64,000 nt of DNA from Leptasterias polaris. Taxonomy: Eukaryota; Echinodermata; Asteroidea; Forcipulatida; Asteriidae. A program made the translations under genes and the position numbers. The stretch spans positions 744,001 to 808,000 of the forward strand of contig JAZGTN010000170.1 in NCBI GenBank assembly GCA_037783415.1, read 5' to 3'. Positions 34,896 through 47,400 of the stretch are shown one piece after another (the stretch's first letter is position 1; every line of letters begins with the position of its first letter). The notes beneath the pieces were generated by a model. That model was not told the origin of the DNA and searched no databases. It was given only the letters and a program-made list of their open reading frames with translations.

Positions 34896-35240
34896 AGGTG
34901 GGTACACTTTTGGTAATTGTCCAAGACCAGTATCCTCACTTGGTGTATCCAAAAATATGCATAAAATAACAAAACAGTGAACATTTGGGCTCAATTGTTC
35001 ATCGTAGTTACAACAGTATATATATGAAAGACAAAACACATTTGTTGCACAGAATGTGTGCTTTCAGATGCCTGAGAAAGGCTTCATACCTGAAGCCCTT
35101 CTCCAGATTGAAATTTTGGGGTAAAATACCTCTTTTTGTAAAACTGAGCTACTTCAAAATCATTGTTTCTCACTACTCTTCAGTGTTTCTTACCCGGGAA
35201 GTTTTTATGGTCATAGAGTAATTACCCAAAGGATACCCTG
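34896..35240. mobile_element. Truncated copy of the AGGCACTG-type TTAA element
   Basis: It begins TTAA-AGGTGGGTACACTTTTGGTAATTG and has CCTGAGAAAGGCTTC...CCTGAAGCCCTTCTC and TTTCTCACTAC in the same order as the opposite arm of the 41.5-kb element. The right end is not clear. Confidence 0.55.
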
Positions 35241-35849
35241 CCTGTAAACACATCATACGATGGAAAGTCACTATCACTAGTAAACTTGCGGGTAAAATAC
35301 ATGAGTGTTGATTTACACATAATAATAATAATAATAATAATAGTGGAAACTTATAAAGCGCCGGTATCCGCCGCAAGCGGCGCTCATGGCTGTACATGGT
35401 TGTATACCCGAGTTTACTACAGGAAGATTTACTTTGCTACTATCCTCTATCCACATCATGCAAAGCTATACAAATAAACATCACTTATAACATACGATGT
35501 TGGTTTCTGCTTTTCGTGCCTTTTCCCCCTTTTGATCGGGCTTGTTGGTGTCGGAGGAGGCCTACATTCCGCGGTCGCTGCTCCATAAGAGTGTATTGGT
35601 TCCAACCACTTCCAAAGAGTGTTTGACTCCTTCGGCACCTTGCCTAGTTGGAGGAGGTGGGCGTGGTTTTTGTCCCTTCTGGCTGGGGATACCCCCGTTT
35701 TGTTGTACACTGTTATGTCCATTGTCTTATTGCTCATACTGTTTATTGTTAACAATGTTATATTTCCCAGTAATTTTGTGAACTATTATAAGTGACTTCA
35801 ATCGTTTTGAAATAAAGATGTCATTGAAAAGTCAAAAAGTCCAGTGGGA

Positions 35850-35942
35850 AGAAAACATCCGAGGTTATGATTCGAACCTCCGACCTTCTCAAGGTCCGCG
35901 GTTTTGATCAGATGTCTTAACCGCTCGTTTACTGAGCTCGCC
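35850..35942 (-). repeat. tRNA-Leu-like SINE head, minus strand
   Basis: On the minus strand GAGCTCAGTAAACGAGCGGTTAAG (35939-35915) looks like an A-box region and GGAGGTTCGAATC (about 35881-35869) like a B box. The flanking arms are decayed. A SINE relic is the best reading. Confidence 0.5.
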
Positions 35943-36829
35943 CGGCTCCCAGCTGTCCACTTATTCCTTTATCTTGTAAGCTTTTTTCCTCTTCCTGTTG
36001 GTCGATGAGTATTATGTTTGTGTGAATGACTTTTCAAGTTGAGATTTGAACTGCCATACTGCATTGGGAATTGTGTTTGCACGAACACCAAAACCATTCA
36101 TTGTGGGCAAGATCCCACCAATGCCTTACGTGTTAACCGGAACATTATGGGTGAACTGAGACAGAATGCCGAATGAATCGAGATGTATAGTTGTTGAACA
36201 AATCCAAAATTTGCAGCTGTTGAATACATCCACAACTTTCTAAGCTATCCACACAGTCAACATTACATACACAAACGTTTTAGGGATACAAACGTTGAAT
36301 TGGCACGAGCTACTCAGTGGAGAAACTGGAACTGGGGTGCAAGCGAAGTGAAGACATAAGGGAATTGATAGAACATAACATTTTTGTATTTTTTAGATTT
36401 TAATTGGGGGGCACCCCCCCCCCCCGGGGGCACCCCCCCCCCCCCAAAAAAAAAAACTGGCTACGCCCCTGCTCATACTCCAGACTCAATTGCAGGCTAC
36501 TCATGTTCAAATCCGAAAAACATCAAAACTGCCTTTTTCATTTTCGAAATCTATACTTTTGATTATTATAGGCCTGCACTGTTTCATTCTTAAGACGATC
36601 AACACATTGTAACAAAACTGAGGAAATGCATTTAGTCAGACACATTTACAAAGTACTGGAAATCAGTATTTCATATGGCATGGGATACAGGGCACATGTC
36701 CAAGATGGTGACGTTTTGCGAACGCATGCACAGCGTGAACACTGCATAAAAAAACATGGCTGACATTTTGAGCGTTCATTAATACCTCCTACTTCATATA
36801 TTTTTTTCATTGAAACAAATGGAAATAAA

Positions 36830-36990
36830 GGTCCGTGTACGGCTGCCAGACAATTTAAGGCAGTGGGTTCGAATCCCACCCGAGTATTCAAATATGCCTG
36901 TGGGTTTTGTTTTTTTCACACGACTCGTGTAAGTACTGAGTATATATTGCTTTACACACGTCGGTGTAAGAGTCAAACCAAATAGTTCAA
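36830..36990 (+). repeat. tRNA-derived SINE fragment
   Basis: GGGTTCGAATCCCACCCGAG near 36866-36885 is a good B box and T-arm. The A-box half is degraded. The 3' part (AAGTACTGAGTATA...TTACACACG) resembles SINE body sequence. It is not a functional tRNA gene. Confidence 0.5.
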
Positions 36991-37475
36991 GAATAATTAC
37001 ATTACAAAATTTCTCAGAAAGTTAAACAGGTTAGCATTTTTAGTAACTGGCAACTCCGAGGCTCTTTGCGATTTTGCTTTTCATATTTGAAGGTCAGAAC
37101 ACCTCGCGGCTTTTGAGTTCATATTTTCATCAAACTATTGTAACCACACGGATGCAGCCCACACATTCCATTAGACGCCTACCTTTCAATTATGTCGAAA
37201 TTACACGAGGCAGTATACGGTTTTAGTGGAGAGATGCGAAAGTACAGATTTAATGAGACTTTCATTTAAGGTGAGATAGTGCAGTTTTGTGTGGGCTGAG
37301 CCAACTGAACGGGTTGAACCCGCACTGTCAAAGCTGTTTAGAAAAAGACCGGAAACTTCATCTGTCGCTGTTACTGATTTTTCCGTAACTCCGTTTTGCG
37401 TTGAAAGGAAATGTGCTACAATGTCGAATGTTTCCCTTTCGTTCGTTCATAAAATTATGGCAACTGGGTTCTTAG

Positions 37476-37834
37476 TAGCCTTTTGTCAAGGCCATCGTGG
37501 CTTGGACAGCTTTGTAAACAGTGGAGCGACTGGAACGAGAGACCACGCGCGCGAGCCGAGTGGCGAAGCCACGAGGCCCTTTTCCAACTTGTTTGCGGGT
37601 TTTTTAAATGAATTATTCATGAAGTATGAAACGTGCGTTATGCACTTCTGATTGGTTTGGACTTTTGCTACCGTTTCGGGTAGCAAAAGTCGAGATTATA
37701 AAGAAACACATAAGAAACCGCAAACAAGTTGGAAAAGGTCCTCGTAGCTTCGCGTGCGTGGTCTCCCATTTCAGTCGCTTGGGATCGCGGCTCTACAAAG
37801 CTGTTCAAGCCACGAAGGCCTTGACAAAAGGCTA
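37476..37834. mobile_element. 359-bp hairpin element (TAGCCTTTTGTCAAGGCC ends)
   Basis: The left arm TAGCCTTTTGTCAAGGCC...CCTTTTCCAACTTGTTTGCGG pairs with the right arm CCGCAAACAAGTTGGAAAAGG...GGCCTTGACAAAAGGCTA over about 115 bp. In the loop, GACTTTTGCTACC and GGTAGCAAAAGTC form a second hairpin. No clean target duplication. Confidence 0.75.
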
Positions 37835-38295
37835 GGTTCATATAGTTGCTTTGCAGTGAGTTTGAGGGTTACTTGTTTGAGGGTTCGTTATCATGGTCAA
37901 ATTCCTACATGTTCATATAAGAGAGTTTTCCGTTGTCGATGAAATATTTTGACATTGAATGATGTTTCAAAAGTATTCCTTTTACACAAAATTAAGATAT
38001 TTAATGCTATATTCATTTATAACTTTAAGGGCTGTTGATTTTGTACAGTGTATCCACAGATTACCAACTTCTGTTGAATTTAACGCATTTGAGTTTGGCT
38101 TTATGGAAATATTTCTGTAACGGAACAAACATTTAAAAACACCTAACTTGTGTCAGATCAGCGTTAATTAAGGTTAAATCAAACACACATAACATATACC
38201 AGTTTAACGAGGTATTTATGTTGACGGAGGAAGCGTCATCCTTCAAAATCATCGTCCTTCAAAGTTGCATTTTTCTACTTTTCAAATGTTGTTGT

Positions 38296-38347
38296 TTGTC
38301 CAGGCTCTCTTTCTCTGTCGTTGTTTCTCTTTCTCTGTCGTTGTTTA
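38296..38347 (+). repeat. Tandem CTCTTTCTCTGTCGTTGTTT, two copies
   Basis: Two consecutive 20-21-bp units rich in pyrimidine, in a gene-free stretch. Confidence 0.75.
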
Positions 38348-38738
38348 CAATTCTCAAGGGCGGGCCCCCTGATGTCAATAAGAACTTGAATATGGCGCCG
38401 GAAGGGCACTTTGTGTACAACAATGGTCGTAACAAAAACACCGTGATTGAAAAGGATTCTGGAATTCTGAGATGAGAAGAAGATAAATGGTCAAGATGGA
38501 ACGTTACTCGAGGGTTCCTTTTGTTATTGCACGATGATAGATCGGACAGGGGGATGAGATCGCGTGCTGCGTCATGATGGCAAAGTTTCTAAATTGGCGG
38601 GAGGTTTAGACCGGCATGGCCGTCCGTAGCCGGGGGAGGAAAAGGGGGGTTGCACAGTCTTAGAACAAGTTACGAAACCATCACTATTAATTGTTATGAT
38701 GGATTGTTTTCGAACCCCTACCCCCCCCCCCCCCCCCC

Positions 38739-38742
<4 letters not shown>

Positions 38743-38772
<30 letters not shown>
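38743..38772 (+). repeat. (CT)n microsatellite after an 18-bp poly-C
   Basis: C18 (38721-38738), then about fifteen CT units. Pyrimidine-only on one strand for about 55 bp apart from one A, so it can form triplex-type structures. Confidence 0.9.
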
Positions 38773-38776
<4 letters not shown>

Positions 38777-38864
38777 GTTTAGGAAATGTTTTTCATTCTA
38801 CAATCACGGAACCATTCTTCAAAAAGTTATAAACTGTTTACGTAATAGAGCTATTCTCCGGGGC

Positions 38865-41520
38865 ATGCTTTTTCATCCTTCAACAACAAAAACATCCAGC
38901 AAAATTATTTTCTTTTTCGCAAACAGGCAAACATCGAACGTCGAGGTCCTTGATTTTTTAATTATTTATTTATTTATGTTTTGTTTTGCAATGCAAGTTC
39001 GCCCCGCACAAGGCTCAAAGCCACTCTTGGTAGAAGCTACAGGAAGTAAACATTTTAAAGATGAAAAACACTGAAGGTATGAATTGATTTGAGCAGTTGT
39101 GTCTTTTGCGTTTTTCATCATCATAAATATGGGATTTTAAAAGCCTACTGAATAATGAAAAGAGGCTTTGCCATGATTACGAGTAAATATGTTCGCGGAA
39201 TCGTGCCAAAAACATGTGAAAGGGCACTCTATTCCAAAGAGAAAACACTTGTATGGCAAATTTGACAGTTACATTTATCACACTGTTGGTTTACAGTTTA
39301 TTTATATATTTTGCGTACGCGAAGGTGAAGTCCATCACTCCCGAAATACTTTCCCAAAGTGAACGACACCTTTACGACCGAAATCAGTTCCGAACCGTCG
39401 CACTTTACAAGGTCGGAACGTTACGGAATGGAGGGGGGACCCCACAACCTAGACGATTTATGAATTCCCATCAGACTTCGGACAACAGTTGTTTCTTCTC
39501 CATTTCTGGATTCATCCCATTGAGTAAATCACGGACCCTGGTAAATACAGCCGGCCTTTGGTGTTAAAAAGGGCCATTATCTGTGTGTGGCAAGCGGAAT
39601 GATGGGCTATATAAGTTAAGTCGGCCTTTTTAAGCGTTAGAGTGATATTGTGCCGAAGCAGCAAACCGTGCCCGGCTTGACACGTGACAGTTCAATTTCT
39701 GCTAGCTGGTACCTATGACATATTCCAGCAAAGACTTCTAAAACGAAGGAAGGGGTTAACGTTCTTTAAGAAAGAGTCATCCAAGAAAAAATTTGTGTCC
39801 ATGTAAGAATGGCCCTAACCTCTCGATACCAACACTCTTTAAATTCACACTTTATAAAGTGCGGTCAGTGACTATGACTGTAAGTTAGACTTAACAACAT
39901 GAAGAAGTTATGTGGAATCCACTAAGCAAAAGTAGTACAGTAACGACCGATTTCCTACCTTTCGCCCAGGTAGTAGTTATTATTAAGCAGGACAGTTCTG
40001 TTCAGAACTGAGAAGTCTCCCAGATTCCGAAAAAATCTACTCCGCGGCAGTAAAATAAATAGCAAGACAAGTTCTCATAGAACAAAATCTACCCAATAAG
40101 TATGATTATACACATGGTGTTACCGCAAACCAAATACACATGAATAAATTAACATTATCTAACATACTAATATGTTGTAACTCCTTTTAGTTCATTTGAA
40201 TTCAACTTTACAAAAAGAGTAGTCACGCACTTCATGCACTCCAAAGTGTTTAATTTAGAGTGAATGATGTTGGCAAGAAACACACTGATACCGCAGAATA
40301 ATCATCCTTTGTGAGTTGATGGGACCATTGTGACCTTTTCAAAATGGCCCATTTTTAATAAGATTTCCTTTAAATGTTTATTTGATAAATTTGTTGATGA
40401 TATAAAACAAACACACTTTTAAGAAATAGTATGTGCTTTAATCAAGGCGTGTTAGTCGTAGTTGGGTCTCCTGTATTGTGCAGCACTGACAATATATTTT
40501 TGGTATAAAGCTGAATCCGTAGACAAAAGTATGTTTTCGTTCCATAAGAATCAATACGTCTCAGAATGCGTGGATCGTACGTTGTGTAAATCCCAAGTCA
40601 TTTTGCATGAGTGGTTCTGATCCCAATTTGCGTTCGCAGTCTATGGGGGTCTATGGTCTTCACAACAAACCAAAGGTCGGTGTGCATCTCAAAAAGTTCA
40701 AGGACTTTGGTTGGCAAACAAACACATTCTTAAGAAGATGAACGTATACAGTCTGTAAGAGAGCATGTTACGGTGGCTCTGAAGGGACTTCAAATTGCAT
40801 ATCTACATCTGAGGGCAAAATAAAAAACCGTGAATAAACAATTTGGGGAAAACCGTGTACGGGTGACAAGTTTCCGTTTTGTGCGATGTCCCTTATAAGC
40901 CCCCATAGCAGTGGCATAAACCAGAGGGGGCAGGGGGCAGAGCCATCCCACCCGAACCCTCGCCCGATTCCTCTTGTTCCCATTCCCCACCCAAATGAGA
41001 TCCACAACAAATCACAAATTAACATTAGACGGATGCCCCCGCTTTCCGCCAAATGAAAATATCAGATAACCAGATATTTTCATTTTCACCGCACCATAGC
41101 ATCAGAAAATCTGCTAATGTAGTTTGTATAAGTGAGGAGAGCTCTCATTTTATTAACAATTCAAGGCCCACCTATTTAACTTAAATGGTTATATACATCA
41201 TTGGCCTTTGAAAGTATACTACCACAAATGGGCAACCCATGTGATGTGACGCATTTCGCATGATTTTTTGTTTCCAGATTCACACACGTATAAACAACGT
41301 GACATTAGCTCGCCACTTTCACAAAGTGGACGGGTATATCAGTGCGCTCTCAGTTTTACGTCATGAGAAAAGGGTAGGAACTAAAATCCAGATGATTTCA
41401 AGAAACAATTACATATATTTTAGAATTTTCACTTCAAAAAGCTGGGTGTTAAAATTGACAACATCGGTGTTGTCACGTATAGATAACGACTAGAGACTCA
41501 AAATTTACATCATAGGGTGT
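38865..41520. other. No gene recognised apart from the small ORF at 39253
   Basis: Contains a perfect 12-bp-arm palindrome (AATGAAAATATC / GATATTTTCATT) at about 41053-41085. Otherwise unstructured AT-rich sequence. Confidence 0.45.
39253..39567 (+). CDS. Small ORF with signal-peptide-like N-terminus, 104 aa, unknown
   Basis: The ORF runs from ATG 39253 to TAA. Residues 4-23 (LTVTFITLLVYSLFIYFAYA) form a hydrophobic stretch followed by KVKS, like a secretory signal with a possible cut after AYA. The rest has dibasic PRRF and only two Cys. The -3 base is T, a poor Kozak context. I recognise no family; a chance ORF is the main alternative. Confidence 0.2.
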   Translation: MANLTVTFITLLVYSLFIYFAYAKVKSITPEILSQSERHLYDRNQFRTVALYKVGTLRNGGGTPQPRRFMNSHQTSDNSCFFSISGFIPLSKSRTLVNTAGLWC

Positions 41521-41527
41521 TTCTTAA

Positions 41528-41890
41528 AGGCACTGCACACGTTTGGTAATTACTCAAAATATATACTAGCATAAAAACTTATGGTAACGAGCAACGGAGA
41601 GCTGTTGATAGTATAACACATTGTGAGAAACCACTCCCTCTGAAGTAACGTAGTTTTTGAGAAAGAGGTAATTTCTCACTAAAATATTTGAATCTGAAAA
41701 AGACTTCAGGCCTGAAGCCTTTTTCAGGCACACACATTTGTGCAACAAGGGTGTTTTTTCTTTCATTATTTTCTTGCAACTTCGATGACCAATTGAGCCC
41801 AAATTTTCACAGGTTTGTTATTTTATGCATATGTCGATACACCAAGTGAGAATACTGGTCTTTGACAATTACCAAACGTGTCCAGTGCCC
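41528..41890. mobile_element. TIR element, AGGCACTG family
   Basis: The left end TTAA-AGGCACTGCACACGTTTGGTAATTAC is mirrored at the right end (GTAATTACCAAACG... type, ending CCAGTGCCC). The right-hand TTAA has decayed to GTAA. Internally there is a CTTCAGGCCTGAAG palindrome. Same family as several fragments in the window. Confidence 0.75.
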
Positions 41891-42523
41891 GTAACACAAA
41901 TGTAACTGTTTTAGCAGAAATAAGTGTCATTTTTGACCATAAGGTGTAAATGTTGATTCTTGTTTTGTATTTATATGTGACAACACTAAGGTGTAAATTT
42001 CAACACCCCAGTTTTTGCAGTGCTGAATTGGAAGACAGCATAACAACCGCCTTCAAAGATCAATGACAAGGTACGTTTTACCGTGACTTACTTCTTCATC
42101 AGCGATGTTGATAACCTTCCGCTCAACTTACGAAGAGTCATGTGCCCAACTCTGAAAAGGGGGGAAGACGGAAAATGCCGCAAAATCCGGTTCACATAAT
42201 CCCCTTTTTGTCACAGGTTTTGTTGCTCTCGCTGATGTTGTTTACGTCTTAGAGGTTTTTTCTTTCTTTTATTTTCCTTCTTATATAAAGAGTCCTTCTT
42301 CGTCCGTTTACCATTGTGTAAGACATGATCACATTCGCATGACCACATTCACAATGCGAACGTGTACTTACTCCATTTGTTAATAGAGATAAGTACGTGA
42401 TTTGCTCACCAATAAAGACAATTAGTAAACAAGCGAATAAAGATGGATTTATGCGTGTTTAAGCTGTATTTTGTAAATTGCCTGATGGGACAATTTGGAA
42501 CTGTTCAACAGCAAAAACATATA

Positions 42524-42775
42524 GGCGTGTCGAGGCCGAGCAGTCACGTGCAATGGGCTCAAGATCATGTGTTTCTGACCAGCAGAGTGTGGCTTCTAGT
42601 CCCAGCATTGGCAAATTTACTTGTGTGTCCATTAAGCAAGACACTCAACCATGATTGCTCCGTCCTTCGGATGGGACGTAAAAGCTTAAAGTTACGTGTG
42701 TTGTGTAAAAGAACGCATGTACTTATCGTTTATTAAGAGAAGGGGTTCGCCCCGGTGACTGCTGGTATGGTTTAC
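42524..42775 (+). repeat. tRNA-derived SINE
   Basis: The 5' part is tRNA-like (GTGTCGAGGCCGAGCAGT as a decayed A box, GGCTTCTAGTCCCAGC as a B-box relic). A SINE body follows, with CCATTAAGCAAGACACT, CCGTCCTTCGGATGGGACGT and AAGAGAAGGGGTTCGCCCC. I recognise this body from SINEs common in echinoderm and other invertebrate genomes. Confidence 0.7.
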
Positions 42776-43504
42776 TGGTGCTCTAATGTTGTGCTCTTTA
42801 TAAAAATTACTTTTGGGGGGGGGGGGGGGATGCGGTGGTGCTACCGATAACTTCTCAAAATTCTGACCAAGTTTTTTGTTAAATATGAAATGCCCGAGTC
42901 CACTTTTCATAGAGTAAACATAAGTGCTGCCCTAATTCGTAGTTGCAAGAAATGGGACCGAGCTGTATGAAAACCAACCGAGATTGAGCAAAGTGCGATT
43001 GTCCGAATAGAGAGACCACCTAATCGACTCAGTAATTTATGGGCACGAAATTATTCTTGTTTATAGCCAAAATTCAATAAATGCATCCAAACCGAGGCTA
43101 AAGGAAGAATAGTCTGGTACCTTTATCTATATAAAGATAAAATATATTCCCTGTTGAAAGTATGTCCTTGGAACAGGTTTAAAAAAGGAAAAATCAGTAG
43201 TCTTTAGGATACATGTCCAAGTGATTCAGTTGGGTATCTTTTATTTAGCTCGGTACGTCTATCCATGTTCGCTTACCCACTCCCCAGCTTATCACTCCAT
43301 TTAAATATAGCATATCAATAAAAGATCGTTTCAATTTCTTATCACGCTATATCTAGACACTATTCAACCCAGGACCATGGTTCTTTCAATATAATAGGCA
43401 CAAAGCCCCGCAGACCTTCAGACCAATGAGTCCCTTAAGAAAACTACTTTTTTGAGTTGCTGCCATTAGCTGTCAGCTGGAATAGATAGTGGTCTGGCGT
43501 GACC

Positions 43505-43670
43505 AATACACCGATCCATTAAGCCCCGCCCATTTCTCATTGACCAATCACAGCCGCGAAATCTGATCACCATTTGAGCCGTTTGGTGATCTTTGCTCTA
43601 ATGGTGATCGGGTTTCGTGGCTGTGATTGGTCAACTCGTAAGGAGGTGGGGCTTAATGGATTGGTCTATT
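43505..43670. mobile_element. 166-bp hairpin MITE (CCATTAAGCCCC ends)
   Basis: Left AATACACCGATCCATTAAGCCCC and right GGGGCTTAATGGATTGGTCTATT are complementary. Pairing continues inward through CTCATTGACCAATCACAGCCGCG / CGTGGCTGTGATTGGTCAA. The loop is GAGCCGTTTGGTGATCTTTGCTC. Confidence 0.8.
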
Positions 43671-43877
43671 CAGACGATGGCCTTGTTTCGGGACTAAGCA
43701 CGGCATGCTGTGAGGGCCCTGCGGGGGATTTTTCCGACAATTCACGAGACCTTTCTATCCAACATAGCCCCTCCCACATCGGATCGTCAGATCAATTATA
43801 ATCTCTTTTCTGGTTGTATGGTAAACTGAATTTACTGATGCAAAGACCTGCAGGCATTTACATTGACACTCTAAAAA

Positions 43878-43926
43878 GTTCCGGGTCCGATTTGACCCGG
43901 ATTCCGGGTTCTCGGGGACCTGACCT
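43878..43926. repeat. Third, short GGTCC/TGACC patch
   Basis: TTCCGGGTCCGATTTGACCC, GGATTCCGGGTT and GGGGACCTGACC occur in 49 bp. It matches the unit of the larger arrays. Confidence 0.55.
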
Positions 43927-44029
43927 TTTTACTTTAGCTTTCGATAGTATAAAGCATTTTGAGAAACATTTCACTTCGAAGTGATGTGGTAATGGAAAAC
44001 AGATCAGTTTCTATCTCCCAAAATTCAGT

Positions 44030-44072
44030 GAATCTGAGAAACGTTTCTGTCAGAAACGTTTTTCAGATTGTG
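44030..44072. repeat. Strong hairpin (AATCTGAGAAACGTTT arms)
   Basis: AATCTGAGAAACGTTTCTG and CAGAAACGTTTTTCAGATT pair with one mismatch around a 2-nt loop. It sits in a diverged fragment of the AGGCACTG element family (TTTCGATAGTATAAAGCATTTTGAG just upstream). Confidence 0.6.
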
Positions 44073-44234
44073 AATTCCAATGACGGATTATTCTTCCCGC
44101 GTGGACCAAAACCGCTCCAGATATTCGGTGGTATCTGAAAAATGATACCACTTTTTTACACGATAGTTTGATTGCATACACATTTATATAGGATTAATAT
44201 AATCGAACGGTATCTATTAATATTATTATAAAGC

Positions 44235-44405
44235 ACAACTTAATTGTGCTTACCATCAGAATAATTAAGCTTACCAGCCAAAATACCAAGTCACGGGGGA
44301 TACTTACTATAGTATTTGTGACTGCTATACCATGGCTTATTTTTGCTGAGCAGAAAATGTTTAGGCAATATTTTCTGCCTAAGAAGTTGGGCCATAAAAC
44401 ACACA
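44235..44405. repeat. CTTAGCA family copy
   Basis: CACAACTTAATTGTGCTTACCATCAG, TTACCAGCCAAAATACC and GAGCAGAAAATGTTTAGGC...TTTTCTGCCTAAGAAG match the family order; the 3' GAAATTGGG has decayed to AAGTTGGGCC. Confidence 0.6.
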
Positions 44406-44409
44406 CAAA

Positions 44410-47400
44410 GTTGCGTATAATATCAGAGTAAAGGAAATGTTGGGACTGGTTCACTGACATATTTCTGGTTATGCAGAGGCGATATTATACTGTATCAGCT
44501 CGTTGAAATCAAACCCTCTTTAATAACCGTTTGCAGTGCCAGAAGGACTTAAATTATAAATTTCACAGTTAAGCATTCATCTGACTTTTTTGTTGAGCAC
44601 AATCTGCGTTATGTCACGACCTTTAAGTTCGTCGACTATTGTAAAGTGACTTGTTATGCCGTGTAATTGAAAAGATGACCTTATGGAAGTTTTTTTATTA
44701 TTTGGAATTGGCCCGCTTATGTAACCTCCCCCATGTGCCCATCAGCAAGGTGTGTATAGGGACAATTTACAATTTTATGTGTACTTAATTAAAGACCGGA
44801 GCCCAGAGCAGTTTGAGCTGAGAAAACATTTCCCACTTTAATTAGACACTTTCCTCCACCAAAAGAAAACCCACCTAATAACCAGGTTTTAAAAAGCTGG
44901 TCTAGGCCTTGGTCACGATGTTGCCGTCAATTTTTTTTATTTTTTTTTAGTTCGCTGTACGAAGAGTCACAATAATACTCTCCCAGTCTCGGTTTGGCTA
45001 TACTATAATAAGAATTAATTGAACAAAACCAATAATGGCTTCCTTCTACGCGATCTACATGTTATAAAATTAATGACAGTTTCTTCAACATCAGTCTTTG
45101 CTCTATGGCCCTTTCCATAATCACGGCTTGGGCTTCCTTCAATTATTTAGAAGATGCGTGCTTTCCTTTGGCTTTCAACCAGGTGGACCAAGCCCAAGCC
45201 AAAGCCAAAGCCAGGTTTCGTAAATACATGATCGCAGGTGTAGGGACGTTCACCAAGCGTCCTGTTAGTTGGGGCGATACTCGGATTAGTCCCACAAAGC
45301 TATAAAGACATGCAGGATAATGGTCATGGTCGGTGATCAGAATTGGGGGATTACAATCACCTGATGATGGGATTTAACTCTGTAGATGCGAAGAAGAGAT
45401 TCAATGACAGGGATTAAAGAGTGTTTAGTGTGTTATCTTGAAAATCCATATAATAAGTAGCGGATGGTGTACCGGTATAATAACATTTGAATTCAGTACA
45501 GCATCAATTCTTCGCGTTGTTTTCTTCTTCTTCTTATTGTGTTAGACAAAATGCAAGGATAGGTTTTTGAGTTGTTTATGTAATTGTTGAAAGTATGTTA
45601 GTACTGCGCTCATTTTTGTGTTTGATAATATGATTGTATATGTGATATTATGGTTATAATGATTATATAACAAATGATTGTAGGCCTATAACACGATTGC
45701 AGCAATAAGAAGACTGCAGCCAAAATTCCTTTTCCATCACAGTGTTTGTGATCAAGTTGCGATATCAAGTTCGCTAGTGGTGTCTTTTGCGGTGTATCTT
45801 TTACTGCCATTCACTTCATGATGACCCCGGTTTGACCGCCGCGGCCATCTCAAGCAGACCCTCGCAGAATTGATTTTTCAGTCCTAGATTACTAGTAGGC
45901 CTACGTTGGTAAAAAAATTCCTCTATTTGGAATTAGTCTCCAACATATTAAACAGAAAATTTCTTCAGGCTTTACGGATGGCAGCTTGTTATTATGTGGA
46001 TCCCTCTTGCATTACCAGATTGATATCATGATTAGGAGAAAATGAAAAGATACTAATAAAAATAGTATATGAAAATTGATGTATTTAAGGAAAAGTAATA
46101 ATGAACCTGACTTTTATTGTTTTCGTCAACTTCTGGAACACAGGTATTAAAACCATCAATACGTCTTTATGAAAAATGAGCCCACATCTGTGCCAGCCAG
46201 ACGGGTGGGAAGGAGCGCTATAGGATCCACCGGCTTTACGCCCACAATCTATGCCAAAACAATCGGCGGGGATAAACAGAATACAAAGAAAGGAAGGGAA
46301 GAAAAAAAAACTCAACGACAAAGTCAGCTCACCGGGGCTGGTTTCGCATTTGCCAAATCGATGATTTAGCCGCCAGCTCGAGTTGTTGTGCTCCAACCAA
46401 AGTGCTCCTCGTACGTTTTAATATCACGCGGTTTTTAATCAATATGTGTTTGTAACGACCGTGCACGCTGTTTGTTTTTGAGTTTTTGACTTGTACCGTA
46501 TCATAATTGACGCCTTCATCCACCTAGAAAGCATCTGGGCAAATTGCAAAATAACAAGGCGTCAAAGAGTGAGGCTCGCTTGCAATTCTGACGTAGGTGG
46601 GTGGGATACAAAAAAATTAAAAAATTGTGAATCGGCCCCAAAGACATGCAAAAAGGGGTCATTTCGGGCTCACAGCTTTTCAAGCTAATTGTTTATACAA
46701 TTTTTTCTTATCCTTCCTTCAATGAGGGTTGAACTCTACCCAACTCCAAGTATAGAGTTGGAGTGGTTAGACGTAGGTTGAAAAGGAAAACTCAGAAAGA
46801 TAAATATATGAATTTTATGTTTTGTAGTGTTGAGTGAATATCAACAACAAGTAATTTCCGCAGGGCAACAGAGCCCTAAATTTCAAAGCCACTGTTCTCG
46901 TGAAGTAACTGGCCTGCAGATTACCAGCTGTGTGATGTGACGAATTTCGAATGTCTCCCCTGATAATTGGTCTGAGCTTGCTTTTATAAGCTTCCCGAAA
47001 TGATGAGCGTTGTGGGAAATTTAGCAGCACACTTCGGAAGAGAAAAACAAATTGAGGTAGAAGCTATAGACTCACCCTGCACTAGAAATAAGTACACCGT
47101 ACAGAGAGAAAATAGCTTGAGAAAAAGGCTAGACACCAAAAGACTAATTATGGAGATATTTCAGAAACCGCCCTCCCGTAAATCGTGACATCACTTATGG
47201 GTTTTCCTGTATGGTTGTCTAAAAACAAACCGCACTACCTCGGGATGATTGGACACCTCATTGATGATCAGGAGATTGTGGTTTTTAAGCCCTTCAGGTA
47301 AAATGGAACCTCTGCCACCTTTTCAGATATGAAACGCCGTGTATTTAAAAGGAGAATATACAATCAGTGTATTTTTTATTCTCTAGTTTTCTATAAACTT

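Noticed and set aside
41053..41085. Perfect 12-bp palindrome as a terminator or regulatory site
   Set aside because: AT-rich palindromes are expected by chance in such DNA and there is no gene nearby to give it meaning.
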